Shown: positions 22,203 through 34,540 of the stretch, in pieces
How the letters are laid out: each line of letters opens with the position of its first letter
Numbering within the stretch: position 1 is the stretch's first letter
Assembly (NCBI GenBank): GCA_930367205.1
Contig: OV884014.1
Location: 70,039,104 to 70,103,103 of the forward strand
Source of the DNA: Acanthosoma haemorrhoidale
Lineage: Eukaryota; Arthropoda; Insecta; Hemiptera; Acanthosomatidae
Direction of reading: 5' to 3'
Length of the DNA stretch: 64,000 bases
Translations under genes and position numbers: made by a program
The notes under the pieces: model-generated
Databases searched by the model: none
What the model was told of the DNA's origin: nothing
The model's input: only the letters and a program-made list of their open reading frames with translations

Positions 22203-25200
22203 GTAACATTCATGATATTTGAGAATATCATGACCAGCCACCCTCCCACTTTGTCCAGCATCAGCCCTTATGCTCTTAGGAGTGGGGATGAGATGAAGGA
22301 CGAGTTTTAGTCAGTCTTAGCCAAGAGCCAGAGAGCAAAGCAGAGCAAGCTCCCGTTCCGTTGACGGTCATCAACACAAGCAGAGGAGAAGAAGTAGAAG
22401 AAGAAGAAGAAGGTTACACGGATATCATCGATTGGGTGATATAGATATTGTTTTTTTATTATGGATCCATTAAAAAGAGATTGAGCTCAATTATCATTTT
22501 TTTTATATAACTAATTAGTAGTAACTATCCTTGTTCAAAAGGAATTGAATATTTTTTTATATAAATAATGTCAGCACTATTTATAATTATAATTATTTGT
22601 TATAAACATTTTACTTGTATATATTTCACAATTCCCAGTTTCTCAATTTATTAATAACTATAACATTAGCCTTGAGATCGGGCGATTCAATCGGGATAAT
22701 TTCCTATGTCAAAGACATAAAAACAAGTTGAATTAAAGATCTCATGACGGACCTACCAAATTAGTTAAGGTCAATTGATCTAATAAATTAGAAAATAAAA
22801 TGGTAGAAAATGAAGTAGGTTTCAATATATATATATATATGTGTGAGTTAATGTTCGAGAGAACTAAAACAATAAAAAGATCGAGAAAGAGGTAATAGAA
22901 ATGAATAGGGCAAACGATAGTATAAGACTGCTTTATTCATAGCTCTTAATCCCATACACATACACTCGGAATGTTTACATCCCGATGTTTTGGTATTAAG
23001 ACTGTGTGTTATTTTAACATGCTGCAAATATATTAAATATTTAGACGGTGAAATGGCTATTGACAGTAATCAATAAATTGTTTGATGTGGAGCAACACAT
23101 CAAAAGATATCACTATTTTTCTAAGCCGAAGTAAACAAACTGATGGATGGTTCACAAAAAAGTGAGCTTTTCCTATTTATTGGTTTATTATTTAGATTTT
23201 TGTCTTGTATCTTCTAAAGAAGTCGACCGAAGCACAGGTTGTTGTTGGATATAAAATACGACGGACCCAAATGTAAATGCAGTATTCATTAGGCCAGGCC
23301 GGAGATGACATTGGTACTTGAGCTTATTTTAATGAGGGGGCATGAATTAGTTATGAAGCCTGGTGCTCTCTCGACTGGCGGACTGAGTCCTTCTCGAACT
23401 GTAAGCCTGATTTTCAGCTTCGTTAAAAGGCCAGCCAGCTGTGTCGTGGCAAAGTTTTAAGCGAATACAAATGTCGTAACAATCTCTGTAAATTATAATA
23501 CCGTATAAGTTCGCAATTTACAATTTATAGATTAAAATAAGTTAAAAAAGCTTACTGCGAGGAAGGAGCTTAGAATAAGAGGTTTTCGTCATTATTCTAG
23601 GTCCTTTAAGTGGAAAAATTACAGCTCTCATGAAAAACAAAAACTACACTACAATTCACCCTACTTGTTATAAAATAAATAATCAAACAACGAGATAAAA
23701 TCCAATCGAAAAAGAACATACACAGAGCCTATTTAAAAAATGGTCTGGATCAAAACAGAGAAAACTTGGTATAAATTCTATATCAATTAGTATATAAACA
23801 TTTATAGAAAATGTCGTTTGCTCTTCCTTACAAAGATTTTTTTTGTCTCTCAACACTTTAGTGCAGCGTACTTTCACTGACATATTCTTGCTTTTTCATC
23901 TTGAGTGCACTGAAGTCATTAGGCGTTAACATTTAATTTAAACGTTTTTTCACTATTGATTAATAACTAGCCAACGACTGTCGATAACATTTGAAGGAAG
24001 GAAGGAAATGTGCAGTTCTTGTATTAGAGGACTCAAGCGACGAGATAGCTTCCGTTCCATATGTTTATGTTTATAATACATAACCAGCATGTAATTATGG
24101 ATTTTGAAGGTCTCTACGAACAGTGCGGTTGCTTCCATTTTCTCAAGCAGCCCACACCTGACTTACAGTAAATTAACTTTGAGTATCGGAAGTAAAGCCA
24201 CAGTGGATGGGGTGGAAAACCGCTGCTGTCGTACCGAAATAAAACAAACAATGGCCCCGCTTAAATCTTGAGCATCTTTTCTTAGAAATAGCTCCACCTC
24301 CTCCACAGGACTCGTAAAAGTCAGTGTCGAAAAAAAAAAGTTCATAACACACAAGCAGATCGGGAATATCTTTTACGACTGAGTCGGAGTGCGCGGCCGA
24401 GACCACGGGCAGTGAGGAATCGTAAGTCAAACGGAGATTCTCCAATTCGGGGAATAGAGGGAGAGAGGGTGAGAGGGAGAGAGAGAGAGAGAGAGAGGGG
24501 GGGAGTTTGGAGGGGTTTTATTCGGCTGTTATGCTCGTAAATTAATTTGAGTGCTCTGAAGAGGACCTCTTAAAGGCGGCCTTAAGAAAAAGAGCCCTCC
24601 AATTTGGGCGAGTGCCACGCGCCCTCGGCTTCCCAACAGACAGGCAGGCATAAAAACCTCCCCAGCTGTGCACATGTCGCCTAACCCTTCAGGACATATC
24701 GTCTTCTTCAGCTCCATTAAAGCGGGGCCTGTATGGGGAAGTGGGGTTTGAGGACTTGCAGGTAGGGCAGCTGAGGGTATGAAGCAGGAAGGGGATATGA
24801 TAGTACATACTCCAGCTAGCACATGTGTACACACTTTAATTATATAATCAGAAAAGACAAAGCAGAGCTTGCTAATCGTAAACACTATTATTTCAATTTT
24901 TTCCACCATGATGGTATCAACAAAATGACTCGTACATAAAATAAAGATTATTTTCATCAGTCATCATTAGTTTTGGTAGTGAAACAAGACTTTAAAAAAA
25001 TGATTGATATTAACAACTCAAGGCCAAATACAATCCTATTTCAGCCGGAACGGTTTAACGTAACTTGGTCGTGAAGGTTACCCAAAAAACTCATCTATTG
25101 TCACTATTAGCCTCTGTTGGTTCAAATCGCACTTAACATGCCCAACAACGATAAAAATCAAAAAATAGATCAGGTCACGCGGTCATGACAGGTGACCTTG

Positions 25201-25441
25201 TGTACTGTATTTTTCTTCGTCTAAATTCAACTAAGAGGTTCATTTCCGTATGTACTTATATAAATAAATATAAATAAATAAATAATAATTTATTTAGTTT
25301 TTACCTTATTAACTTCTTTTTTATTTGATTCTTGTCAATAATAAATGATTTCACTAATTTTATTCTCACCTTATTTTTTTCTCTTTAACCAAAATACTAT
25401 TTCCAAGAAATATCAGTAGAGTTGTAGCGGTGGATACTCAC
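22203..25441. other. unassigned DNA with microsatellites
   Basis: It holds a GAA-type run (about 22383-22411), a short TA run near 22824, a GA tract (about 24457-24506), AAAT repeats (about 25257-25290) and a GC-richer part at 24360-24790. A 142-codon minus-strand frame (24529-24957) begins at ATG but has no recognisable domain or flanking gene signals and is not called. Confidence 0.4.
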
Positions 25442-25538
25442 CGGACCAAAGCCAGGAAAAGTGTTGTTGCCGTTAAACCCGAATACTCATAAAATTGATA
25501 TCTTTTCGTAAAATGCAGATAAATAAATTGCATCGCAC
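25442..25538 (-). CDS. possible internal exon, unknown protein
   Basis: The minus strand has ATTCATTTTAG as acceptor and GTGAGT as donor around a 97-bp segment that is open in only one frame (two leading bases, 31 codons, two trailing bases). The encoded peptide contains MQFIYLHFTKRYQFYEYSG and then TATTLFLALV, which could be part of a membrane-spanning stretch. The protein is not recognised. The start phase does not fit directly onto the exon at 31514-31624, so other exons would have to lie between, or it belongs to another gene. AT-rich composition makes a chance call quite possible. Confidence 0.28.
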
Positions 25539-26582
25539 CTAAAATGAATCTTAATAAAAGTAAAGTATTACAATTATTTAATAATTGTCGGGTCATTTGA
25601 AAAATGATGAAATAAGGACCATGCATTATAGGGTGTATAAATACATAATTACAGTAATTATGATAACAATTATTGGCCGATATATACATATTTACTATCG
25701 AAAATCTGGGGTGTGATCTAGGAGGCACAGTATCGGCAGCTGTTTATTGCCTCGTTTATCTGAGTTATGGGCCGGCCACATAATTCCGTATCGTTTTCTA
25801 CGGCCCACTATATTTTGCCAACCCAACGAAATATGATGATAACTTTATTTATATCAAGTGGAAATATATTTTTATAGCGTTCGCGCTTATCAATATACAT
25901 CAGGCAAAGAGCATTAGACCCTTTCAAGATGTATGATATTATATTAGATTATTAGATATACCTATTAAATGAAATGATTATCACACATGAAGGTTACAGA
26001 GCACTCATGTAAGTCCAAAATTGGATTTTTCTATAATTACACGACAACTTTAAAAACTGTTAGATGCCTGATTATTTAGTAACAAGACAAATTATTAATA
26101 ACTGAAGATAAATTCAAAACGGCCGCTAATTTAGTGTATAAATGAAAAATGGCTGAACAGCGCTACACATAATTACATTTTCAAGTCCCTTCAAACTCGA
26201 CAAATCCTCTTCAAATTTTACAGACCAAATCCATGGGATCAAATACAGAAAAAACCACAATACCTTAACCTAGATTAAACATTTAAAAATGCATAAACTC
26301 TACAGCCTTACATACTCCATATTTACCGTAAATATTTCAATAGAAAAATATTAGATACCAAGCTTCTATCACGGAAACAAAATATTGAAATAACAAATGA
26401 AGAAATGTTATTTATCACTTACGAGATCAAGTAAATATCTATATTACAGATTTTATTTAATAAGCATTATTAGTTGATAGAAATCATTTCTGAGCAGAAG
26501 TAGGGTAAATCCATTCTAGGGGTTGCGTAATAAACTGTATTTTTAAACAAAAATTAAAAATAGTTTTGCTAAAAATAAATAA
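25539..26582. other. unassigned AT-rich DNA
   Basis: No gene or repeat was recognised. Confidence 0.45.
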
Positions 26583-27470
26583 TAGGTTGGCAAAAAATCC
26601 GTTCGGTTTTTGTCGTCACGAAACTTCGCAGTCTAATATGTAGCTTCAGTCCGTCCCTTGCAAGTGCGCTCTCCTCTGGATACTAGACACTTCAACGTAG
26701 TTTGACGCGAAATTCCGACGAGACTGATTGTATTTTGTGTGTTTAGGATCATCCTGAAAATGGAAAACCAAAACGAACATTATGGATCATCATTTTAAAA
26801 AAGGCAAAAAAGCACTGGAAACTTGCAGGAAGATATGCGCTGTAAACAGAGAGGACGCTGTTACAGAACGCACGTGCCAGAAGTGGTTTTCAAGATTTCG
26901 ATCGGGAATTTTGCCGGTTCAAGACGCGACTCGCTCTGGCCGGTCAATTGAGATTAACAGCGGCAAAGTGAAGGTATTAGTCCAACACCAATCCCCGTTA
27001 TACAACTAGGGAGATCGCAGTTATCCTCAAAATATCCAAATCGAGTGTTGAAAACCATCTGCATCAACTTGGCTACGTGAGCAGGCTCGACGTTTGGGTT
27101 CCCTATCATCTTAGTGAGGCTAACCTCGCCCAAAGGATTTCCATCTGCGATTCGTTGCGGAAAACGTGAAGAAAACGATCCTTTTTTGAAGAGAATGATG
27201 ACTGGGGACGGAAAGTGGATCGTCTATAACAATGTGGAGCGCAAACGCTCATGGGGGAAGCGCGGCGAATTACCACAAACAACCCCCAAAGCAGGAATTC
27301 TCCCAAAGAAGGTTATGCTCTCGATTTGGTGGGATTGGAGGGTTGTTGTCTTTTACGAACTTCTTCCCACGAATAGGACCATCAATTCGTATGTGTACTG
27401 TGACCAGCTGGACAAATTAAATAAAGCGATCCACCAGAAGCGTCCAGAACTAGGCAACCGTTAGGGGATA
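26583..27470 (+). mobile_element. mariner transposon, 3'-truncated
   Basis: It starts with a mariner-type terminal repeat (TAGGTTGGCAAAAAATCC at 26583). The 5' UTR leads to ATG at 26760, and the transposase must be read through several frameshifts. Recognisable parts are the helix-turn-helix region (HFKKGKKALETCRKIC, CQKWFSRFRSG), the linker (ENHLHQLGY, LDVWVP) and the first catalytic segment (MMTGDGKWIVYNN), then LPTNRTINSYVYCDQL. The sequence stops after LNKAIHQKRPELGNR, so the second and third catalytic aspartates and the 3' terminal repeat are missing. A mariner is normally about 1.3 kb. This copy is dead and could not be mobilised in trans with only one end. Confidence 0.88.
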
Positions 27471-29040
27471 TATTGTGGTGACACCAATTCTATTCTAAAA
27501 GCCTCATACGAGTATGATGCTCCGATGAATTAGGTCACAACTTATATATGCTTAAAATTGATCGCGAATAGAGCTGTAAACCGTTGTATTCCTATTTATT
27601 TTAGCTAGTTTAAAAACTTAATAATTAATTTTCACAACTGAAAGATTGGTAACGTCTTGTGCAGACCAGAGTTTGTCGAAAGTGAAAATGTTTCTTCCAA
27701 CTGCACACGTTTCTGGTAAGCATATTTTCATGGCAAAAATTCAAGACCGACAAGACGGTAATAATGGCAATTTGTTTATTGTCCAGAGGTCCATTTCAAA
27801 CTATGGCTGGTGAGCAATGACATAATCAATTACTGATACCGAGAATAAAAAACCATTTCGGTGTGAATACGTCGGCAGACTCTTACTGGAAATTACCTGG
27901 AAAACTCAATGACCACGCGTTACGTTTAATGACTAGAAATTGCCAGTAATTTAGGATAAATGTATTTAGTTGGTGTTAAAAAAACTTTATAGATTGCGTT
28001 GACAGAAGTGATAAAAAAAATAAGCCTCGCTGAAAATATACCGAATTAAAACTCCCCATAACTCAGGTGATAATCCAATAAGAGTTTTGAAAATCCCCGG
28101 GTCGGGATGAAAAGTAAAGTAAAAAGTATATAAATATGTAATGGCTACATGGGCAGGATCTGCCCTGAGTCCTGATAAGTTCTCATGAATAATTTCCCAC
28201 CTTTTTTTGTCTGTTATTTTTTATTTTCCCTTCGGCGTGGCGAGCCAGCGGTACACCTACGATACGTTTCCCCCCAATAATTCCCAAGTCTTTTATTTAT
28301 TTTTGGTTCTGAGTAGCGAAAACTCCCACCGAAAGTACGCCCAACATGCGGAATATTCCACAATATCGGAGTTCATTTTGCTCGCATTCCATTAAGACAG
28401 GTATTCATTTATTCGCAGGCATGAATTATTCAAGGGCTGGTTAAAACACCGCCTTGGGGGGTTGAAGTCTCTTTACCGGAGGGTTGTTGGGGTTGGTCGT
28501 TCTTCGACTAAGGGATGAACAGCAACAAACAACATCAAGCCTTATCTTATAGATCTTTCCAACGTTCATAAACAGTTTCCTCTGCGGGGTGTTTCATTTC
28601 TCAATATAAGAATAATTTTAGTATCAAAACAGCTAGTTTTCCGCCTATTAGGCATCACATTGTCTAGTCCAGTTACTTTTATTGATGGCAGGTTGTAGAA
28701 AACAGTCAAGCACTCTGTCGAGCAGAAGTCAAAACTTTCAAGAAATGGGGATGGCGACAATTAAGCAGTACCGTCAAACGGGTTGACTATTACCAATGAG
28801 ATGAGAATGTCAGGAAACTATCTTGACAATTCTCACGCCCAAGAACAACAGTTTCTCCATTTGACGGTACTATTCAATTCCCGCCATGTCCATTTCTTGA
28901 CAGATTCGTCTGCTCCTTACATTTCAGCTTGAGTCTAAGCAAAGGACTCTGTTCTGAAAGCTTTCTGGGCAACCGATCGTACAAAACCTGACAGGCCTCT
29001 GAATTAAATGATTTAGCGACCAGCGGAAGTCTTGTGAACT
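27471..29040. other. unassigned DNA
   Basis: No coding content could be supported; a few short frames show no recognisable features. Confidence 0.4.
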
Positions 29041-29277
29041 CTACTTTCTCTGTTCGTAAGTGTATATAACTAAGTCCAAGGCTCCAACATTGAATTCGTT
29101 TGAAGGATCCTCTTGAAGTCTCTTGTGTCCGAATGTTTTTACTTTTGTTTTATTTGGGTGGGTTTTTAGCTTGCACTGATTATAGCAGCCAGCGAGATCG
29201 TTGAACGTAGCTTGAAGGTGGAATGAGCTACGTTGAGGCCACGGGGGGAGGGGGGCATTGTCAGCATAAGGAAGCCC
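29041..29277 (-). pseudogene. decayed non-LTR reverse transcriptase fragment
   Basis: One frame stays open for 78 codons on the minus strand and reads LPYADNAPLPPWPQRSSFHL, followed by FNDLAGCYNQCKLKTHPNKT and KVKTFGHKRL. This matches the reverse transcriptase catalytic motif and the segment after it: YADD (here YADN) followed by a stretch of the type L..Y...N.LK.NP.KT.V..F. The second aspartate of YADD is replaced by asparagine, so it would be inactive. It does not align with families A or B, so it is a different lineage; the clade is left open. Nothing recognisable remains upstream in frame. Confidence 0.6.
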
Positions 29278-29989
29278 AAAATATACCTACATTAATTCAT
29301 TTCGTTGGGTCAGTAGCAGAACGCAACTTAGTACGAATACTTTTCACGGGTACGATTAAATGATGGACTGGCTTGAATAATGTGTTCCAGTGGTTGGATT
29401 GTTTGCATGAAGGAGATCACAGACACCGTTGCGAATATACATGATTCTCTGCGCATTGTTCATTTAGTTCTTGAGGTCTTGCCGAAGAATTGCACCTTTC
29501 GCACTGAGATTTGATTCTTTCGGAATGTCATTTTTCAAACTTCATAATACATTAAACCCAGACACTTTATTTTTGTTATAGGACAGACCTCATTTTACCT
29601 GACCAGGCGAGTGACGGTACAATATGATTTATTATTCTCTTTGTGTGGAAGTCAAATGTAGCCGAGAGGAAAAAAGTGCATTTTTCACAATCGTGCAAAG
29701 TCCATCCCAGTTTTCAGATCAACTTGCTAAGGCGTTCCCCAGTTTTGCGTCTTCACCAAAAGATCGCTCACATATTTTACTCAAGAGTAAAACCATTAGT
29801 TAACATTAGGCAATAATCAAAAACATCACCTATAAAATTAGACTCTCTCAGCTTTAAAAATATGAACTAAAAAAGGTAGTCATATTTTCAATAACCCATG
29901 AATAAGGAAACGAACCCAATCCTTTCTTAAATATAGTTCCCGTAATCTCTTGAAACCAGTGGCGTATATATTTCATGTTGACATTTAAC
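29278..29989. other. unassigned DNA
   Basis: This could contain more of the reverse transcriptase remnant next to it, but no motif could be identified. Confidence 0.35.
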
Positions 29990-29998
29990 ATGCGCGTA

Positions 29999-30144
29999 TA
30001 ATAACAAAACCTGTATATAATGTAGTGATGCTACAGGGCATACAAAATAATTTGTGAATAGATTCACCTGAGGATCTATAATTGTATGTAATTATCTGTA
30101 AATTTAAAGGGGCTATGAAGAAAAAAAAAAAAAAAAAAAAAAAA
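29999..30144 (+). mobile_element. family A retrotransposon, 3' tail with poly-A
   Basis: A 146-base severely 5'-truncated copy begins at TAATAACAAAACCTGTATAT. It holds the hairpin region (GTAGTGATGCTAC, one arm changed), GATTCACCTGAGGATCTATA, AAAGGGGCTATGAAG and a run of about 25 A. The long pure A-run suggests that it is younger than the tail at 14561-14670. Confidence 0.9.
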
Positions 30145-30153
30145 ATGCACGTA

Positions 30154-31086
30154 TTAGTTCGGACGTTTTACGCGCAGTGACAGACTGGGCATGTTAAACA
30201 TCAGTGTAAACACCGGGAAAACCGACTGCGTAATCTTCTCCCTCGAAAAGGGGAAAAAATCCTTGCCAAAGTCGTATAGTATAGGAGGGCAAGAGTACTC
30301 ACCAGCTTTATCAATGCACTATTTGGGTATAAAAATGGATTGGCATCTCCATTTCTCCACTCATTTTAGTAATAAAATAGAAAAAGTACGACACTGGTAT
30401 TACCGGCTTTCGCACTTGATAACTTCACCCAACCTGTCGCTTCGTCTCAAATTGATGATATATAAATGTGTCCTCCGGCCAGCTCTGCTGTACGGTGCCC
30501 CATTATTTACCCACTTGACTGACAATCCAGCCAAATGTCTCCAACATTTCCAGAATGGGATCATGCGAAAAGTGATCAGACATATATCTCTCGAGAGGTT
30601 GAAGAACGCCGACTTGCACCCCTTGCTTGGTGTGCCGTCGGTGGGTGAGTTTATCCACCGGAGACACATCAAGTTTTGACTCGTTGCAGCACCTAACCAA
30701 CCCAGTATTTAACACTATGTCCCCACCACTCCTCCCGCATCGATGGTAACAGACTGTTGAAAAAATCAGGTTAAGAATTAGTATGTAAGTTAGTTTTAAG
30801 TTTGATCAAAAAGGTGAACCCCATCACCTTTATTAGTCAGTTTAGTCCAGTCATGTATAGTTCCGATTAACCTAAATATTCTATATTTCCCCCTCATCCT
30901 GAATTTCTAACTAGAGAGCTTAGAGAAAAAAAAATATATATATATAATTATATAAAATAACAAAACCTGTATATAATGTAGCGATGCTACAGAAAATACA
31001 AAAACAGTTTGTAAATAGATTCACCTGAGGATCTATAATTATATATAATTATCTTTAAATTTAAAGGGGCAATGAAAGAAAAAAAT
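30154..31086 (+). mobile_element. family A retrotransposon, C-terminal ORF2 and complete 3' UTR
   Basis: The longest open family A coding piece: one frame of about 160 codons from about 30176 to 30679. Starting just after the reverse transcriptase catalytic motif it shows LNISVNTGKTDCVIFSLEKG, then YLGIKMDWHLHFSTHF, then SPNLSLRLKLMIYKCVLRPA and LLYGAPLFTHL, ending VGEFIHRRHIKF. A frameshift there separates it from the last 20 or so codons. The 3' UTR has the hairpin AAGGTGA-ACCCCA-TCACCTT near 30813, the perfect GTAGC-GAT-GCTAC hairpin and the standard tail. It is the reference for the 3' UTR version with GTAGCGATGCTAC. Confidence 0.92.
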
Positions 31087-31095
31087 ATGCGCGTA

Positions 31096-31513
31096 GCCAT
31101 CAAATATTAACTTACTTTTAATTCGGTTAAAATATTAAAAATTTCAATTATACATGACTTCACTATGTATATCATTTATTTTAATTTAATATTATAGAAA
31201 AATATCAGGTAATATTGGCAGACCACAATACTTTCGTAAGATATCCCAAATTGATTCTACAAATTTATGCAACTAAGTGAGATTGACTGAATCGGATCTA
31301 CTTATAATATTTTATTGTTTTGTCAAATATTAAATCACCTACTTTCTTACACTAGTTGGAAAGTTTCAACTTTAAATTGCATGTTGGAGCACTAGATAAA
31401 GATTGTATTAGGCAATGACGGACGCTTGTGCCTCAACAACAAAAATTCTGTGGATTAGCAAAATTATTTATTTATCATCCAATTAAAACAATAAATTCAA
31501 TAGTTTTACTCAC
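31096..31513. other. unassigned AT-rich DNA (candidate intron)
   Basis: This lies between the family A insertion and the donor site of the candidate exon at 31514. No features were seen. Confidence 0.4.
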
Positions 31514-31624
31514 ATCATCAATTAGCGCTTGAAACCTTGCCGTGTTCCTCCTTTCCTTCAGCGTAGATTTCTTCTCTTCGTCTAACTGTGCTTCTAATTC
31601 TGCGATTCTAGCTTCTAGTTTCTC
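31514..31624 (-). CDS. internal exon of a coiled-coil host protein
   Basis: The minus strand shows a strong acceptor (a run of T, then TCTTCCAG) and a strong donor (GTGAGT) around a 111-bp open segment of exactly 37 codons. The peptide begins EKLEARIAELEAQLDEEKK and ends ARFQALIDD. The spacing of leucine and isoleucine with charged residues between is that of a coiled coil. This is not transposon-like and is the most gene-like sequence in the window. The exon is phase 0 at both ends, as is the end of the exon at 56614-56719. The protein is not recognised beyond the coiled coil. Confidence 0.75.
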
Positions 31625-34380
31625 CTGGAAGAAAAAAAAACTGTCACTTATGGGTTATGATTTAGACATTTTTACTGAAAATGATAAAGAAAGAAACTTT
31701 ACTTATTTAGTTTCTAAACGATTCAATAGGGAATTGATACAAGTCAATTTGTAGCTAATAAAAAATTAAGAAGTCTATACCAATACATCAGCAGGTACTC
31801 TAAAATAACCTCTTGTGCGCTGGTTCGCGTGTCCTCTAGTAAGTGAATCACCGACTTGGAATGATTATTTGGCGATAAGTTATTTTGCTTGAGTTATTAT
31901 TGTTAGTTGCAATTTCCTGTAACTTTAATATCAAACAGTTTGGGACAGAAACGCCAAGCGTGAAATACTAACACGAGCGGTTGACATACGGCGCTAAAAC
32001 ATTCTGGCCATTACTCAGAAGACAAACAGCTGACTGGGGTCGATACGCGCCACTGTTTGTACAGTTGTCCGGCATCTGATTAGAGGCCCCTTGTTAGGGA
32101 GCTTCAACAAATTAAAAAACTTATCCAATCAAAAGATCCGAAACTTTTTAACGGCATTTTTAACTTTTTTTTTTAGCAGGTCTAAAACACCTTTGGTGAA
32201 AAGTTGTGGGGTAGAAGAAAGGGGGGGGGGCGAAAAGTAATTAAAGACTTGTGGAGTGAAAACTGTTCCTGTCTTAAGATTTCATTTATCGCTTCGACAA
32301 CTTCGTGCCAATTAGATATTTTTTTATTTATAGAATCGGGGTTTTTTTTTCATGTCAGAACTGTGGTGGCAAGCCTGGCTGGGCCGAAGGATATTTATAC
32401 CTGCATAAAGAAGCCTTTTTTTTCTTTTTTCTTTTTTATACCCAACATTTTTACCTCCAGCATAAAACTTTGTAATTAAAAGTCATGGTTTAAAAAAAAA
32501 AAGAAAAGTATTTTCAAATAACTCAATGGGAGAGTAAAGGGGAAAGAAATAACCATTCTTCTGTTTTTCTCTTCTATCGGACCTTTGTAATTGGTTTCAG
32601 GTATACAGACTACTGTGGTTTGTTACATCCTGGGATAATTTCACGGACTCATAAATAAAAAAACATAAAATAATAATTATTCCAAAGTAAAGCTCAGTCC
32701 TTAAAATGAATCCAAAATGGAGCTAAAATACTATAAAAATAGGAAGTTGGGAATGATAACAGTGGAACTGAAGATTGTCTTAAAGGAGAAAAATACAGCA
32801 AACCTAAAAATAATAGATTAGAATAAAGGCAAATAATACCTTAAACATATTAAGTAGGAATGTACATGTAATAATTAAGTAAAAGTGTAGTAAACACCGT
32901 AAAACAAGATAAATATGCAGGACAACAATTTTTATAGATAACTCAAAGTGTCGTTGTAGACTGAAATAAAATAAGTGTCATAGTGCTTAATAATTGACCT
33001 GAAAAAATAACAATAAAAGAATATTTTTAAAACAAACTAACACAGCCCATTTAGCTTTTTACTAAAATAAATGAATGCATTTTGTTTTATATTGTATTAT
33101 GCATTGTTTATTGTAGTATTATGCATTACATTGTAGTATGCATTGTATTTTATATTGTATTGATTAACAAGCACACAATACATAGAGCACCATAAGATAA
33201 CCATAGTGTTCGTTAAAGTTAAAATTTCTCAATAAAAACAATCACAACATTATATTTATATTATATAAATTAGATTTTAATAATATTTTCATGTTCAAAC
33301 GACAACTTACAAAGTTGTGCAATTTTCGTACTCTAAATCGATAAACAATTTAGTTCATTTTGATAATGTCAATATCTACAAGGCAATTTAGTCGAAGATG
33401 GACCAAAATCTTCCCTAAATTTGTTAGTTAAGAGTACATCGTCAGTCCATGTAAAATCAAAAAGTATACTGCTGGAAAAATACTGTATTTGACTTATTCA
33501 AAACAGGAAATACTAGGGAATCAATCTCAACTTGGCCATATGAAGATATTTAGGTAGTCTCACACAATAAAAATAATTTTGACTTAGTCGATTCTCCCAA
33601 ATTTCTCGCTATCAACATATTCTTATACTAAAGGAGTACTTTAAATTTATCAAAATAATATCTTAAGTTATATGAATAAATTTTTAAAGTTATATGAATA
33701 AATATTGGTACAAAACATTTCAAGAATACTGTTAACTCAGTATGAATACCCCCCACCCCTCCCCAGCTTACATAAATTCCTATTTATTTCGTGATTTTAA
33801 GAAAACTATTCCGTTCATGACCAACATTTTTATTCTGATATGGTGAAATTATTTCCTTACGTGTTTTTTTGGAGATGCTAAAGCTCTTGGATGGGAATTT
33901 CGTTCTATTGCTTAACTGCTAATCCATTTTTGAGTTGAGACTCAGTGACAGGATAAGTTGACCCACAATTGACTTGTGTTTTAGCAAATGTGGCTAATTT
34001 GTGAACTTGAAACTTATGGTTATCCTAAAAGACAATTATATACTTGGCAATCACAGGTATTTTTATCTAAACAACGCTACTGTACTTTATAACGTTTTAA
34101 TGAATGATGATTTATTTAGGATTATTATTGAGAATTAGTGGAATTTACCTTAAGCTGATTAAATAAACTTGAAGGAAAAGATTGTGTGAACAAGCACAGC
34201 AAAAAAACCTCTATATACATACCCTGTTGGCCAGGTACTCTTGTTACAACAGAAAACCCGGTAAAAAAATTAAGAATGATCGTTGAAGCCGGAGGCAGGC
34301 CCCGGATGACTAAGAGACTCACCGGGCTATACAAATAGATATTAAGCTGACAAGTGAGGTTCATAAGCGTCAACTAGCTC
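31625..34380. other. unassigned DNA, probably intronic
   Basis: A G-run (32221-32230), a repeated TGTAGTATTATGCATT-type stretch at 33090-33165 and a 22-bp direct repeat (AGTTATATGAATAAAT at 33666 and 33688) are present. No coding region could be supported. Confidence 0.45.
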
Positions 34381-34540
34381 GCCCCATTGGCTAGGGGCCC
34401 GGCCAGGGATAAAAAAAAATTAAGGGGCCCCCCTTCCAGAGATTTTTTTTTAACCTCCCCCGTGTCAAACACAGCCGCCCGCCCCTGAGTCACCACCGTA
34501 TAAATAGGAGGAGGCATCGAGCTGCCGCTCAATCGCAGCG
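34381..34540 (+). promoter_or_regulatory. core-promoter-like cluster
   Basis: In order on the plus strand: inverted CCAAT box ATTGG (34386-34390), GC box CCGCCCGCCCC (34475-34485), AP-1 site TGAGTCA (34486-34492), TATA box TATAAATAG (34499-34507) and an initiator-like TCAATC whose A (34531) lies 32 bases after the first T of the TATA box. The spacing is that of a TATA-dependent pol II start. No long reading frame or recognised exon follows, so the transcript, if any, is unknown. Single motifs are common by chance; the ordered set is less so. Confidence 0.4.

Larger units (their letters stand above)
29990..31095 (+). repeat. target-site duplications bracketing a double family A insertion
   Basis: ATGCGCGTA occurs at 29990-29998 and 31087-31095, and ATGCACGTA (one change) at 30145-30153. 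The three 9-mers lie exactly at the outer ends and between the two family A pieces. Nine bases is also the duplication length at 19770/20273. Confidence 0.8.

Noticed and set aside
24529..24957. 142-codon minus-strand open frame beginning at ATG
   Set aside because: No domain, no splice or promoter context and a GC-rich, low-information second half. It is the longest frame outside transposons, but not enough to call a gene.
34125..34373. Minus-strand 82-codon frame with an internal GTGAGT
   Set aside because: An upstream in-frame stop and poor acceptor candidates leave no convincing exon.
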